Shown one piece after another: positions 39,888-48,569 of a stretch of DNA of 64,000 bases. Numbering within the stretch: the stretch's first letter is position 1; each line of letters opens with the position of its first letter. The notes beneath the pieces are model-generated. The model saw nothing but the letters and a program-made list of their open reading frames with translations, was not told the DNA's origin and made no database searches. A program made the position numbers and the translations under genes. Origin of the DNA: JAXGYV01 sp040772045 (GTDB lineage: Bacteria > Actinomycetota > Thermoleophilia > UBA2241); assembly GCA_040772045.1 (NCBI GenBank), contig JAXGYV010000008.1:1-64000 (forward strand). The letters run 5' to 3'.

Positions 39888-42800
39888 ATGAATCCAAGCT
39901 TCGTCCACCTCCACGTCCACAGCGAGTACTCGCTCCTCGACGGCGCCTGCCGGGTCAAAGATTTGGTGGCGCGGGCCAAGGAACTGGGCATGCCCGCGGT
40001 GGCCATCACCGACCATGGCTCGCTGGCCGGCGCCGTCCAGTTCTACTCGGCGGCCACGGCGGCCGGCATTAAGCCGATCCTCGGCCTCGAGCTGTACTTG
40101 GTGCCGGACCGCTTTGACAAGAGCAAGCCGCGCGGCGAGGAGCGCACGCATCTCACCCTCCTCGCCGCGGACGAGACCGGCTGGAAGAACCTCATCCGAC
40201 TCTCGACCGGCGCGTTCCTGGAGGGGTACTTCTTCCGTCCACGGGCTGACTTCTCCCTGCTCGCGCAGTATCACGAAGGGCTCATCTGCCTCACCGGGTG
40301 CATGGCCGGGCGTGCGGCCCGTCTCCTGGCCGCCGGCGCCGACGATGAGGCCTTCAAAGAGATCAGCCGACTGGCAGAGCTGTTTGGCCCGGAATCCACC
40401 TACGTGGAGCTGCAAGACGCCGGTATGGCCGAGCAGCGAGAGCTGCTCGATAAGCTGGCGGCCTTGGCGCGCCGCGCCGGCCTGCGCATGGTGGCCACCA
40501 ACGACGTGCACTACCTGCGCCACGAAGATGCGCATGCACACGACGCCCTGCTGTGCATCCAGACGCAGAGCAACCTGGACGACAAGGATCGTATGCGCTT
40601 CGCGACCGACGAGTTCTATCTGAAGTCGGCGGAGGAGATGCGCGAGCGGTTCGCTGCGTATCCGGAAGCCTGCGATGCCACGCTGGAGATCGCCGAGCGG
40701 TGCACGGTCGAGCTGCGGCTCAAGCAGCTCCTGCTGCCAAGCTACCCGGTTCCCGAAGGGCACACGGAGGAGTCGTACCTGCGGAGTCTGTGCGAGGAGG
40801 GTGTGCGGCACCGCTACGGAGCGCAGCCCGGCGCCGACGTGCTCGAGCGACTCGACTTCGAGCTCGACGTGATCACCGAGATGGGCTTCAACGCCTACTT
40901 CCTCATCGTGTGGGACTTCGTGAGCTTCGCTAAGAGCTCTGGCATCGCGGTGGGCCCGGGACGCGGCTCGGCGGCGGGCAGCATCGTTAGCTACGCGCTG
41001 GGGATCACCGACATCGACCCCCTCAAATACGAGCTGCTCTTCGAGCGCTTCCTGAACCCCGGGCGCAAGAGCATGCCGGATATCGACATGGACTTCAGTG
41101 TAGAGCGCCGCGAGGAAGTCATCGAGTACGTGGCCGCCAAGTACGGCCGGGATCGGGTGGCGCAGATCATCACGTTCGGCACCATGGCGGCGCGGGCGGC
41201 CACCCGCGATGCCGCCCGCGTGATGGGCCTGCCGTACGCCGTCGGCGACCGGATCGCCAAGATGATCCCCGAGAAGGCGCCGCCGGCCACCTTCGAGGAG
41301 GCGCTGGTGCCCGGCGGCGAGCTGGCCGTTGCCTACGAATCCGACGAGCAGGTCCGCGAGGTCATCGATCTCGCGCAGGCCCTCGAGGGGATCATCCGCA
41401 ACGACAGCATTCACGCGGCCGGTGTGGTCATCAGCGACCGGCCGCTCACCGAGTACGTCCCCCTGCAGCAGAAGGGCGACGCCGAAGTGGTCACCCAGTT
41501 CAGCATGGGCGATATCGAGAAGATCGGCCTGCTCAAGATGGACTTCCTCGGCTTGCGCAACCTCGACGTGATCGAGGCGGCGCTCGACCTGATTCAGAAG
41601 ACCACGGGCGAGCGGCCAGACCTCACCGACCTGCCGCTCGACGACGAGAAGACGTACGAGCTCCTGCGCCGCGGCGACTCGGAGGGCGTGTTCCAGTTCG
41701 AGAGCGCCGGCATGCAGGCGGCGCTCAAGGAAGTAGGGCCCACGCAGTTCGAAGACCTCATCGCCATCGTCGCCCTCTTCCGGCCCGGGCCGGCCTCTTA
41801 CATCCCGACCTACGCACGCAACAAGCGAGACCCGCGCCAAATCCGCTACGACGACGAGCGGCTGCGGCCCATCCTTGAACCCACGTACGGGGTGACCATC
41901 TACCAGGAGCAGTACATGGCCATCGCGCGGCGCCTGGCCGGCTTCACGCCGGCGCAAGCGGACGACCTGCGCAAGGCCATCGGCAAGAAGAATAAAGAGC
42001 TCATGGCCAGCTTGCAGGAGCCGCTCATGCGGGGGCTCAGGGAGAGCGGCATCCCAGACAAGGTGGCGGAGAAGCTCTGGAGCGACTTCCAGGCCACGGG
42101 CGACTACTCGTTCAACAAGAGTCACGCCGCCTGCTACGCGCTCATCGCCTACCGCACCGCGTGGCTCAAGGCCAACCATCCGGTGGAGTACATGGCGGCG
42201 CTCATCAGCAGTGTGATGAACACCAAAGATCGCGTGCCGTTCTACGTCAGCCAGTGTCACCAGATGGGCATCCAGGTGCTGCCGCCCGACGTGAACGAGA
42301 GCGACGTAGGCTTCACGGTGGTCGGCGGCAGAATCCGCTTCGGCCTGAACGCCGTCAAAGGAGTGGGTCGTACGGCCATCGAGGCCGTGTTGCGCGCGCG
42401 GGAACAGGGCCGCTTCCAGAACCTCTACGACTTCTGCATCCGGGTAGACACCGCCCTGGTCAACAAGCGCGCGCTGGAGGCCCTCATCAAGTGCGGTGCC
42501 TTCGACAGCACCGGTGACACACGCCGCGGCATGCTCGAAGTGCTGCCGCTGGCCATGGCTGAGGGCGACCGCCGGCGCAAGTGCGAGGCCATCGGGCAGA
42601 CCGACCTGTTCTGCATGGGAGGTGAAGGGAGCGAGGGTGTCGCCGACGCCGCCCAGCACGCCCCAATCTCGCGGCAGGAGTTCGACCGCGGCAAGCTGCT
42701 CCAGCTCGAGAAGGAGGCGCTCGGGCTGTGGGTCTCCGCGCATCCGCTCGAGGGGCTGCGCGAGCAGCTCCACAACGAGATCGACGTGCCGGTGAGTCGT

Positions 42801-43313
42801 CTGAGTGAAGCCGCCGAAGCGAGCTACGTGTGGACCGGGGGCATCGTCGGCGCGCTGCAGCGTAAACCGATGAAGAATGGCGGCACCATGGTGGTGTTCT
42901 CCTTGCAGGACATGGACGGCGGCTGCGAGGTGTTCGCCTTCAACGATGTTTACGAGGCCAGTCGCGATCTGCTGGTCGAGGACAGCGTGGTCAAGGTACG
43001 CGGCCGGGTCGACCGGCGCGAGGATGCCACCAAGCTGATCGCCGCCGAGATCAAACCCTTCGCCGGTGTCAGCGAGTGGCGTCCCCTCGAGGTGGTGGTC
43101 AATGCCGAGCGGGTGCACGCCTCGCTCCTCGATCAGCTCAAGGAGATCCTCGCCGAGTTTCCAGGAACCGTGCCCGTCGTGTTGACCATGATTACTGGAC
43201 AGGGGACGGCGAGGCTGCGTGTGGGCGACCGATTCCGGGTGGCGCCGGTGGGCGGGCTGTACGCCGAGCTGCGCGCGCTGCTCGGCGAGGGCTGCGTGCA
43301 GCTGGGTTCGTAG
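39888..43313 (+). CDS. dnaE: DNA polymerase III alpha subunit
   Basis: Main replicative polymerase, 1141 residues. Domains in order: PHP domain (1 to about 210; FVHLHVHSEYSLLDGACR, AITDHGSLAG), palm/thumb with VGPGRGSAAGSIVSYALG near 355 and the catalytic acidic PDIDMDF near 398-403, fingers (about 420-810), helix-hairpin-helix region and an OB fold (about 975-1060). A typical DnaE1 length; the QADDLRKAIGKK and FNKSHAACYALIAY blocks are in place. ATG 39888 begins the conserved MNPSFVHLH; no strong ribosome site is seen. Confidence 0.97.
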   Translation: MNPSFVHLHVHSEYSLLDGACRVKDLVARAKELGMPAVAITDHGSLAGAVQFYSAATAAGIKPILGLELYLVPDRFDKSKPRGEERTHLTLLAADETGWKNLIRLSTGAFLEGYFFRPRADFSLLAQYHEGLICLTGCMAGRAARLLAAGADDEAFKEISRLAELFGPESTYVELQDAGMAEQRELLDKLAALARRAGLRMVATNDVHYLRHEDAHAHDALLCIQTQSNLDDKDRMRFATDEFYLKSAEEMRERFAAYPEACDATLEIAERCTVELRLKQLLLPSYPVPEGHTEESYLRSLCEEGVRHRYGAQPGADVLERLDFELDVITEMGFNAYFLIVWDFVSFAKSSGIAVGPGRGSAAGSIVSYALGITDIDPLKYELLFERFLNPGRKSMPDIDMDFSVERREEVIEYVAAKYGRDRVAQIITFGTMAARAATRDAARVMGLPYAVGDRIAKMIPEKAPPATFEEALVPGGELAVAYESDEQVREVIDLAQALEGIIRNDSIHAAGVVISDRPLTEYVPLQQKGDAEVVTQFSMGDIEKIGLLKMDFLGLRNLDVIEAALDLIQKTTGERPDLTDLPLDDEKTYELLRRGDSEGVFQFESAGMQAALKEVGPTQFEDLIAIVALFRPGPASYIPTYARNKRDPRQIRYDDERLRPILEPTYGVTIYQEQYMAIARRLAGFTPAQADDLRKAIGKKNKELMASLQEPLMRGLRESGIPDKVAEKLWSDFQATGDYSFNKSHAACYALIAYRTAWLKANHPVEYMAALISSVMNTKDRVPFYVSQCHQMGIQVLPPDVNESDVGFTVVGGRIRFGLNAVKGVGRTAIEAVLRAREQGRFQNLYDFCIRVDTALVNKRALEALIKCGAFDSTGDTRRGMLEVLPLAMAEGDRRRKCEAIGQTDLFCMGGEGSEGVADAAQHAPISRQEFDRGKLLQLEKEALGLWVSAHPLEGLREQLHNEIDVPVSRLSEAAEASYVWTGGIVGALQRKPMKNGGTMVVFSLQDMDGGCEVFAFNDVYEASRDLLVEDSVVKVRGRVDRREDATKLIAAEIKPFAGVSEWRPLEVVVNAERVHASLLDQLKEILAEFPGTVPVVLTMITGQGTARLRVGDRFRVAPVGGLYAELRALLGEGCVQLGS

Positions 43314-43356
43314 GCGGGTTGTGAGCGTGCGAATTCCACTTCGGACGATCCTGCCG

Positions 43357-43362
43357 TAGACT
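43357..43362 (+). promoter_or_regulatory. -10 element of the his operon, leaderless type
   Basis: TAGACT 7 bases before the hisZ ATG with no Shine-Dalgarno. The his operon may start transcription at or next to the hisZ ATG. Confidence 0.4.
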
Positions 43363-43369
43363 CCTCATC

Positions 43370-44566
43370 ATGATCCCCGAAGGAATGCGCGACGTACTTC
43401 CGGCCGAGGCGGCCGCGCTCCATGCGCTGGAGGAGCTCTTGCGCGCGCGCTTCGCCGCCTACGGTTACGGCGAGGTGCGCACGCCGGCGCTCGAGTTCCT
43501 CGAGACGCTCGAGCTGGCCGACGACGACATGGTCGAGGGCGGGTACCGCGTGTTCGACGAACAGGGCCGCGAGCTCATGCTCCGTACCGACCTCACCGTA
43601 CCCTGCGCGCGGCTGGCGGCCACGCGGTTCCGCGAGCGGCCGCTGCCGCTGCGTTTCTCCTATGTCGCCAGCGCCTTCCGCTCGCCGTCCGCTTCGCGCG
43701 CGCAGGACGGCGAGTTCGCGCAAGCCGGAGTGGAGCTCATCGGCGCCAGCGGCCCCGAGGCCGACGCGGAGGTGGTGGCTCTCCTCTGCGATGTGCTGGC
43801 GGCGACGGGCCTGCCCGAATTCACGGTGTCGCTCGGCACCGTCGCTTTCCACACCGCCATGGTAGCCTCGTTGCGCCTTTCGCCCGACCAGGAGCAGGCA
43901 GTCCTGGATGCTCTGGCGGCACGCGACTACCCCTTGTTCGAGTCGATCGTCGGCAATGCCGATGTGGACGAGGCTTCCCGGCGCGCGCTGCAAAAGGCAC
44001 TCGACCTGGGTGGTGGTGGAGAGGCCGTGCACCAGGCACGCAAGCTGGCTGGCAGCGCGGGCATGGAGGATGCCATCGATCACCTGGTCCAGGTGCGAGA
44101 CATCGTGGAGGACTACGGGTTCAGAGACCTGGTGCGCATCGACTTCGGCCTGCACCCCGGCCTCTCGTACTACACGGGGGTCATCGTGGAGGCCTACGCC
44201 AGCGGCACCGGCCTGCCGGTCGCACAGGGCGGGCGCTACGACAACCTGCTGGCCTCCTTCGAATGGCCGGTGCCCGCCGTGGGCTTCGCCATCGCCATCG
44301 ATCGCCTGGGTATGGCTATGGAAGACGCGCGAGTGGCGCTGCCGCAGCGCCCGCGTCCGCTGGCTGTCGCCGGTGGCCTGCAGGAGCCCGCGCTCATGGC
44401 CGCGCTGCGCAAAGCGGGGCTCGACGCGCTCGCGGTACCCGTCGGCGAGCAGCCGCCTCGTGAACCCGCGTTGTATCGCGAGGGGAGCCAGTGGGTGCTG
44501 CGGCGCGGCGGCCGTATCGCCCGCGGCTCGCTCAAAGAGCTGCGCCGCGAGCTCGGGGTGCCGTGA
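43370..44566 (+). CDS. hisZ: ATP phosphoribosyltransferase regulatory subunit
   Basis: Histidyl-tRNA-synthetase-like protein that lacks tRNA charging and instead activates and regulates short HisG in a hetero-octamer. 398 residues: IPEGMRDVLPAEAAAL start, motif-2-like ELMLRTDLTVPCARLAATRF, FSYVASAFRS, and the late GGRYDNLLASF with GFAIAIDRLGMA. The anticodon-binding domain of true HisRS is not evident (short degenerate C-terminal part ending LRRELGVP), and the gene is directly coupled to short hisG, so HisZ is preferred over HisS. First gene of the his operon; apparently leaderless. Confidence 0.93.
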   Translation: MIPEGMRDVLPAEAAALHALEELLRARFAAYGYGEVRTPALEFLETLELADDDMVEGGYRVFDEQGRELMLRTDLTVPCARLAATRFRERPLPLRFSYVASAFRSPSASRAQDGEFAQAGVELIGASGPEADAEVVALLCDVLAATGLPEFTVSLGTVAFHTAMVASLRLSPDQEQAVLDALAARDYPLFESIVGNADVDEASRRALQKALDLGGGGEAVHQARKLAGSAGMEDAIDHLVQVRDIVEDYGFRDLVRIDFGLHPGLSYYTGVIVEAYASGTGLPVAQGGRYDNLLASFEWPVPAVGFAIAIDRLGMAMEDARVALPQRPRPLAVAGGLQEPALMAALRKAGLDALAVPVGEQPPREPALYREGSQWVLRRGGRIARGSLKELRRELGVP

Positions 44567-45222
44567 GCCTGCGCATAGCGCTCGCCGCCGGCACGCCGCT
44601 GGCCGAGACCCTCGATCTGCTCGCCGCCGCCGGCGTACCGGTGGCCCCGCTCCGGCAGGTCGAGGCATCGCCGCTGCAGGAGCTGCCCGACGGGACGGTC
44701 GTGTTAACTACGCGAGCCGCCGACGTGCCGCTGTTCGTGGAGCGTGGCGGTGCCGACATCGGCGTCGTCGGCAAGGAGATCCTGGTGGAGGTCGAGCGAG
44801 ACGTCTACGAACTGCTCGATCTGCGGGTTGGTCGCGCCCGCCTCGTCTTCGCGCAGCCCGAGGACGCTCCGGGAGCGTGGGATGAAGAGCACGGTCCGAG
44901 TCGCGTGCGGGTGGCGACGAGGTTTCCCGAGACCACCCGACGCTACTTCGAGGCCAGCGGTCGTCAGGTGAACGTCCTCGCGCTCGAAGGCCCGGTTGAG
45001 GCGGCGCCGCGGCTCCGCCTCGCCGACGGTGTGGTCGACCTCGTGCGCAGCGGCGAGACGCTGCGTCGCGCCGGGCTCACCGAGCGCGAACAGATCGCCG
45101 AGTGCAGTCTCCGTCTGATCGCCGGCCGGGCCGCGCACGCGCTGCGGGCTGCCGAGATCGGCGCGCTCATTGGGCGGCTCCGTGAGTTAACGGAGCGATC
45201 GGAAAGTGGAGGAGAAGCATGA
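44563..45222 (+). CDS. hisG: ATP phosphoribosyltransferase, short form
   Basis: Catalytic subunit of the HisZ-dependent type, 219 residues, lacking the C-terminal regulatory domain. Seen: LRIALAAGTPLAETLDLL, GGADIGVVGKEILVE, RVATRFPETTRRYFEASG, and the PRPP-binding region ADGVVDLVRSGETLRRAGL (where long forms read DAIVE-TGxxL). GTG 44563 overlaps the hisZ stop by four bases, so both subunits are made together. A second, long-form hisG lies at 26709-27602. Confidence 0.93.
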   Translation: MSLRIALAAGTPLAETLDLLAAAGVPVAPLRQVEASPLQELPDGTVVLTTRAADVPLFVERGGADIGVVGKEILVEVERDVYELLDLRVGRARLVFAQPEDAPGAWDEEHGPSRVRVATRFPETTRRYFEASGRQVNVLALEGPVEAAPRLRLADGVVDLVRSGETLRRAGLTEREQIAECSLRLIAGRAAHALRAAEIGALIGRLRELTERSESGGEA

Positions 45223-46505
45223 AGCGGTTGGTGTTGGAGAGCGATCCCGAGCGCACCATTGCCGAACTTCGCGCCTTCGCGCCGCCGCCGTTGGAGGTAC
45301 GCGACGCGGTCACGGCGATCGTCGACGACGTGCGTCGCCGCGGCGACGCCGCGGTGCGCGAGCACACGGAGCGGCTCGACGGCGTGCGGCTGCCGGACGC
45401 CTACGCGGTGCCGCGGAGCCGTCTGCGGGAGGCGCTCGTCAGCCTCAAGCCTGAGGTACGGGAGGCGCTCGAGTTGGCGGCGGTCAATATCCGCGCGTAC
45501 CACGAGCAGGAGGCGCCGCGGCCATGGCGCGCACGTCTCGGCCAAAGCCAGGTCGTGGGGCAGGAGATCGTCCCGCTCGCGGCCGCCGGCCTCTACGTCC
45601 CCGGCGGCCTAGCCGACTACCCTTCCTCGGTACTCATGACCGCGATCCCGGCCCAGGTGGCTGGTGTGCCGAACATCGTGGTGTGCTCCCCGCCGCGGCC
45701 CGCTGGCGGTGTGGCGTCCGGCGTGGCCGCGGCGTGTGCCCTCCTCGGCGTCGAGCAGGTGTTTCCCATCGGGGGCGCTCAGGCGGTAGCGGCGCTGGCC
45801 CTGGGCACGGCGGTCGTGCCGCGCTGCGACGTGATCGCCGGGCCGGGCAACGCGTACGTCACCGAGGCCAAGCACCAGGTCATGGGCAGTGTGCGCATCG
45901 ACGGCCTCGCGGGTCCCAGCGAGGTGTTGATCGTCGCCGACGCGGCCGGTACACCAGAGTGGCTCGCGGCCGACCTGCTGGCCCAGGCGGAACACGGCGC
46001 CGGTGCCATGGGGGCCCTGCTCGATGTGGGCGGGCGGATCGGCGATCGAGTGCAGGAGGAGGCCGAGCGACTGGCGGCGGAGCTCGGCATCTCCACGGAA
46101 CGCATCGCCGTCGTGGCGTGCCCAGACCTTGCGGCGGCGCTGGATGTGGTGGAGCGTTTCGCTCCGGAGCACCTGGAGCTCCACCTTCCCGGCGCCGCCC
46201 AGCTGGTGAGCCGTATCCGGAACGCCGGCGCGGTGTTTGCAGGGCCGTACGCAGCGACGGCGTTCGCCGACTATGCCGCTGGCACGAATCACGTACTGCC
46301 GACGGGCGGAGCGGCACGCTTCGGGCAGGGGCTCAGCGTGTCCGAGTTCATCCGCCGCATGGGAGTGGTAGAACTGGAGTCCGCCGCCGCCGCCGCGCTC
46401 GCCGCGCCGGTGGCAGCGCTCGCCTACGAGGAGGGGCTGGCTGGCCATGCACGTTCCGCCGAGCTGCGCGCCGATGGCCGCGCGACGAACAGGGAGGGGA
46501 GATGA
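45219..46505 (+). CDS. hisD: histidinol dehydrogenase
   Basis: Last two steps of histidine synthesis, histidinol to histidine with NAD and Zn. 428 residues. Seen: PLAAAGLYVPGGLADYPSSV, GGAQAVAALALGT, GPGNAYVTEAKHQV with nucleotide-binding residues, AEHGAGA (metal Gln/His site as DLLAQAEHG), and the catalytic APEHLELH and GTNHVLPTGG blocks. ATG 45219 overlaps hisG by four bases; GGAGGAGAAGC upstream. Confidence 0.96.
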   Translation: MKRLVLESDPERTIAELRAFAPPPLEVRDAVTAIVDDVRRRGDAAVREHTERLDGVRLPDAYAVPRSRLREALVSLKPEVREALELAAVNIRAYHEQEAPRPWRARLGQSQVVGQEIVPLAAAGLYVPGGLADYPSSVLMTAIPAQVAGVPNIVVCSPPRPAGGVASGVAAACALLGVEQVFPIGGAQAVAALALGTAVVPRCDVIAGPGNAYVTEAKHQVMGSVRIDGLAGPSEVLIVADAAGTPEWLAADLLAQAEHGAGAMGALLDVGGRIGDRVQEEAERLAAELGISTERIAVVACPDLAAALDVVERFAPEHLELHLPGAAQLVSRIRNAGAVFAGPYAATAFADYAAGTNHVLPTGGAARFGQGLSVSEFIRRMGVVELESAAAAALAAPVAALAYEEGLAGHARSAELRADGRATNREGR

Positions 46506-47095
46506 CGGCAACACGCCGCGCGTCCGTGACGCGTGTCACGAGCGAGACTAGCATCGAAGTGTCGCTGTACCTGGATGGCGTCGGCACTGCTGAGGTGAAC
46601 ACCGGCATCGGTTTTCTCGACCACATGCTGCAGCTGTTCGCGCACCACGGGCGGTTCGACCTGGCGGTGAACGCTCGTGGCGATCTGGACGTCGACGGCC
46701 ACCATACGGTGGAGGACATCGGCTTGGCCCTGGGCCAGGCGCTGCGCGAGGCGCTGGGCGACAAACGCGGCATCTGCCGCTACGGATCGTGTTTGCTGCC
46801 CATGGACGAAGCACTCGCCATGGTGGCGCTCGACCTCTCCGGGAGACCGTACCTGGTTCATGATCTGGAGCTTGGAGGCGTGCGTATCGGCGCCTTCGAG
46901 GGTGATCTGGTCGCTCACTTCTTCCGCTCGTTCGCCAATCAGGCTGGCCTCACGCTGCACATCCGCATGCTGGCGGGAGAAGATCCGCACCACATCGTGG
47001 AGGCGGCCTTCAAGGGCACGGCGCGGGCGCTGGGCGAGGCCTGTGCGCTCCACGGCCGTGACGACGCCGTGCCCTCGACCAAGGGCACGCTTTGA
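46502..47095 (+). CDS. hisB: imidazoleglycerol-phosphate dehydratase
   Basis: Mn-dependent dehydratase, 197 residues, single-domain form without the HolPase domain found in enterobacteria. Seen: NTGIGFLDHMLQLFAHHGRFDL, DGHHTVEDIGLALGQAL, FRSFANQAGLTLHI, and DPHHIVEAAFKGTARAL, giving the two metal-binding His/Glu repeats. ATGA overlap with hisD. No hisC lies between hisD and hisB, unlike many actinobacterial his operons. Confidence 0.96.
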   Translation: MTATRRASVTRVTSETSIEVSLYLDGVGTAEVNTGIGFLDHMLQLFAHHGRFDLAVNARGDLDVDGHHTVEDIGLALGQALREALGDKRGICRYGSCLLPMDEALAMVALDLSGRPYLVHDLELGGVRIGAFEGDLVAHFFRSFANQAGLTLHIRMLAGEDPHHIVEAAFKGTARALGEACALHGRDDAVPSTKGTL

Positions 47096-47136
47096 GGGTC
47101 GGAGGAGCTGTGCCGAGCGATCAGAGGAGGTTCGCC

Positions 47137-47175
47137 GTGGGCTCTGGCGCCTCGAGTGGCCGCGAGTGCCGATGA
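47137..47175 (+). CDS. candidate 12-codon mini-ORF coupled to hisH
   Basis: GTG 47137 follows a strong GAGGAGG (47124-47130) by 6 bases and reads MGSGASSGRECR, ending with TGA at 47173-47175, which overlaps the hisH ATG (47172-47174) as ATGA. hisH itself has no good ribosome site, so a ribosome ending on this ORF could restart on hisH. It could equally be a relic of a longer former hisH or of another gene's start. Confidence 0.45.
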   Translation: MGSGASSGRECR

Positions 47176-47801
47176 CGCCTCCGTTGCGGGCTGTGCTCCT
47201 CGACTACGGCGTGGGCAACCTGGCTAGTGTCGCCAAGGCGCTCGAGCGGGCGGGGGTGCGTGTAGCGGTCAGCGATTCGCCGGCTCAGGTACGCCACGCG
47301 CGAGCGCTGGTGCTCCCTGGCGTGGGCGCGTTTCGCGATGCCGCCGCCAGGTTGGAGCAGTCGGGGCTGGGCGATGCCGTATGCGCTCGCGTCGCTGCCG
47401 GCGTCCCTCTGCTTGGAGTCTGCCTGGGCCTTCAGCTCCTCTTCGAGGGCAGTAGCGAAGGCGGCGAGTGGCGTGGCTTAGGAATCCTCGCCGGTCAGGT
47501 GGAGCGCCTCGAGACGCCGTACAAGGTGCCGCACATCGGTTGGAACGAGCTGGCGTGGCAGCCGGCCGGCGCGCGTATGGCGACCGGGTTGCCCGTGCCC
47601 GCGTATGCGTACTTCGTCCACTCGTATGCCGCGCGGCCGGCAGACCGGTCGATCGTGGCCGCCGTGACCAACTACGGCGGGAGTGTGGTCGCCGCGGTGG
47701 TTCGGGATGCCGTGTGGGCCGCGCAGTTCCACCCGGAGAAAAGCTCGACCACGGGGTTGCGCATCCTCGCCAACTGGGCGAGCATGGCAGCCGAGGCTTA
47801 A
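47172..47801 (+). CDS. hisH: imidazole glycerol phosphate synthase, glutaminase subunit
   Basis: Class I glutamine amidotransferase giving ammonia to HisF. 209 residues: VLLDYGVGNLASVAKALERAG, LPGVGAFRDAAARL, nucleophile Cys in LLGVCLGLQLLFEGS, PHIGWNEL, YFVHSYAA, and catalytic His in WAAQFHPEKSS with the following Glu. ATG 47172 lacks its own Shine-Dalgarno but overlaps the stop of a 12-codon ORF with a strong one. Followed by hisA. Confidence 0.95.
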   Translation: MTPPLRAVLLDYGVGNLASVAKALERAGVRVAVSDSPAQVRHARALVLPGVGAFRDAAARLEQSGLGDAVCARVAAGVPLLGVCLGLQLLFEGSSEGGEWRGLGILAGQVERLETPYKVPHIGWNELAWQPAGARMATGLPVPAYAYFVHSYAARPADRSIVAAVTNYGGSVVAAVVRDAVWAAQFHPEKSSTTGLRILANWASMAAEA

Positions 47802-47842
47802 GCGGCAGGTCGTTCGGTATCCAGAGGCGGAGGAGGTCATCT

Positions 47843-48565
47843 GTGCAGCTGTTCCCCGCAGTCGATATCCAGGGGGGCAAGGCGGTGCGTCTTCGTCGTG
47901 GCGACTTCGCCCAGAGCACCGTCTTCGGGGACGACCCTATAGCGGCGGCGCGACGCTGGCACCAGGAAGGCGCTGAGGCGCTGCACGTCGTCGACCTAGA
48001 CGCGGCGCGCACCGGCACGCTCGTTAACTTCTCTCTGGTAGAGCAGATCGCGGCCGAACTCCCCATTCCGGTGGAGTACGGCGGCGGCGTGCGCGATGCG
48101 CTCGCCGTGGAGCGAGTGGCCGCCAGCGGACTCCGTTGGGTGGTGCTCGGTACGGCGGCCCTCCTCGCCGGCGAGCTTCTCCAGACTGCCGTAGACGTGC
48201 TCGGCGAGCGGCTTGTTGTCGGCGTCGACTGCGCCGGCGGTATGGTGGCCACCCATGGCTGGCGCGAGCGTTCGCAGATGAGCGCCTCCTCGTTCGTCGG
48301 CCAGCTCGAGGAGCTGGGCGTGCGTCGTATCGTCCACACCGACATCGACACGGATGGCATGATGCGCGGCCCGAACCTGCCCGCGCTGGTGGATCTCGCC
48401 GGGCGGACTCCTCTCGAGGTAGTGCAATCCGGTGGCATCACCACGCTGGAAGACCTGCGCCGGCTGCGGAAGGTCGCGCCGTCGAACGTGGTCGGCACTA
48501 TCGTCGGCCGGGCTCTCTACGAGGGGGCTTTCACGGTCGCCGAGGCCAAGGCGGTCCTGGTCTAA
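47843..48565 (+). CDS. hisA: phosphoribosylformimino-5-aminoimidazole carboxamide ribotide isomerase
   Basis: Fourth-step isomerase, (beta/alpha)8 barrel of 240 residues. Seen: catalytic Asp in LFPAVDIQGGKAVRLRRGDF, YGGGVRDALAVERV, the second Asp in HTDIDTDGMMRGPN, and phosphate-binding QSGGITTLEDL and GTIVGRALYEG. In many actinobacteria the homologue is the dual HisA/TrpF enzyme PriA; I cannot decide this from sequence alone. GTG 47843 has AGGAGG 6 bases upstream. Confidence 0.94.
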   Translation: MQLFPAVDIQGGKAVRLRRGDFAQSTVFGDDPIAAARRWHQEGAEALHVVDLDAARTGTLVNFSLVEQIAAELPIPVEYGGGVRDALAVERVAASGLRWVVLGTAALLAGELLQTAVDVLGERLVVGVDCAGGMVATHGWRERSQMSASSFVGQLEELGVRRIVHTDIDTDGMMRGPNLPALVDLAGRTPLEVVQSGGITTLEDLRRLRKVAPSNVVGTIVGRALYEGAFTVAEAKAVLV

Positions 48566-48569
48566 CACC

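Noticed and set aside
39825..43118. 1097-codon open frame on the minus strand
   Set aside because: Exact antisense of dnaE; produced by the high GC third-position bias, no domains, no ribosome site.
43370..44566. Histidyl-tRNA synthetase
   Set aside because: Lacks an evident anticodon-binding domain and is translationally coupled to short hisG, which points to HisZ.
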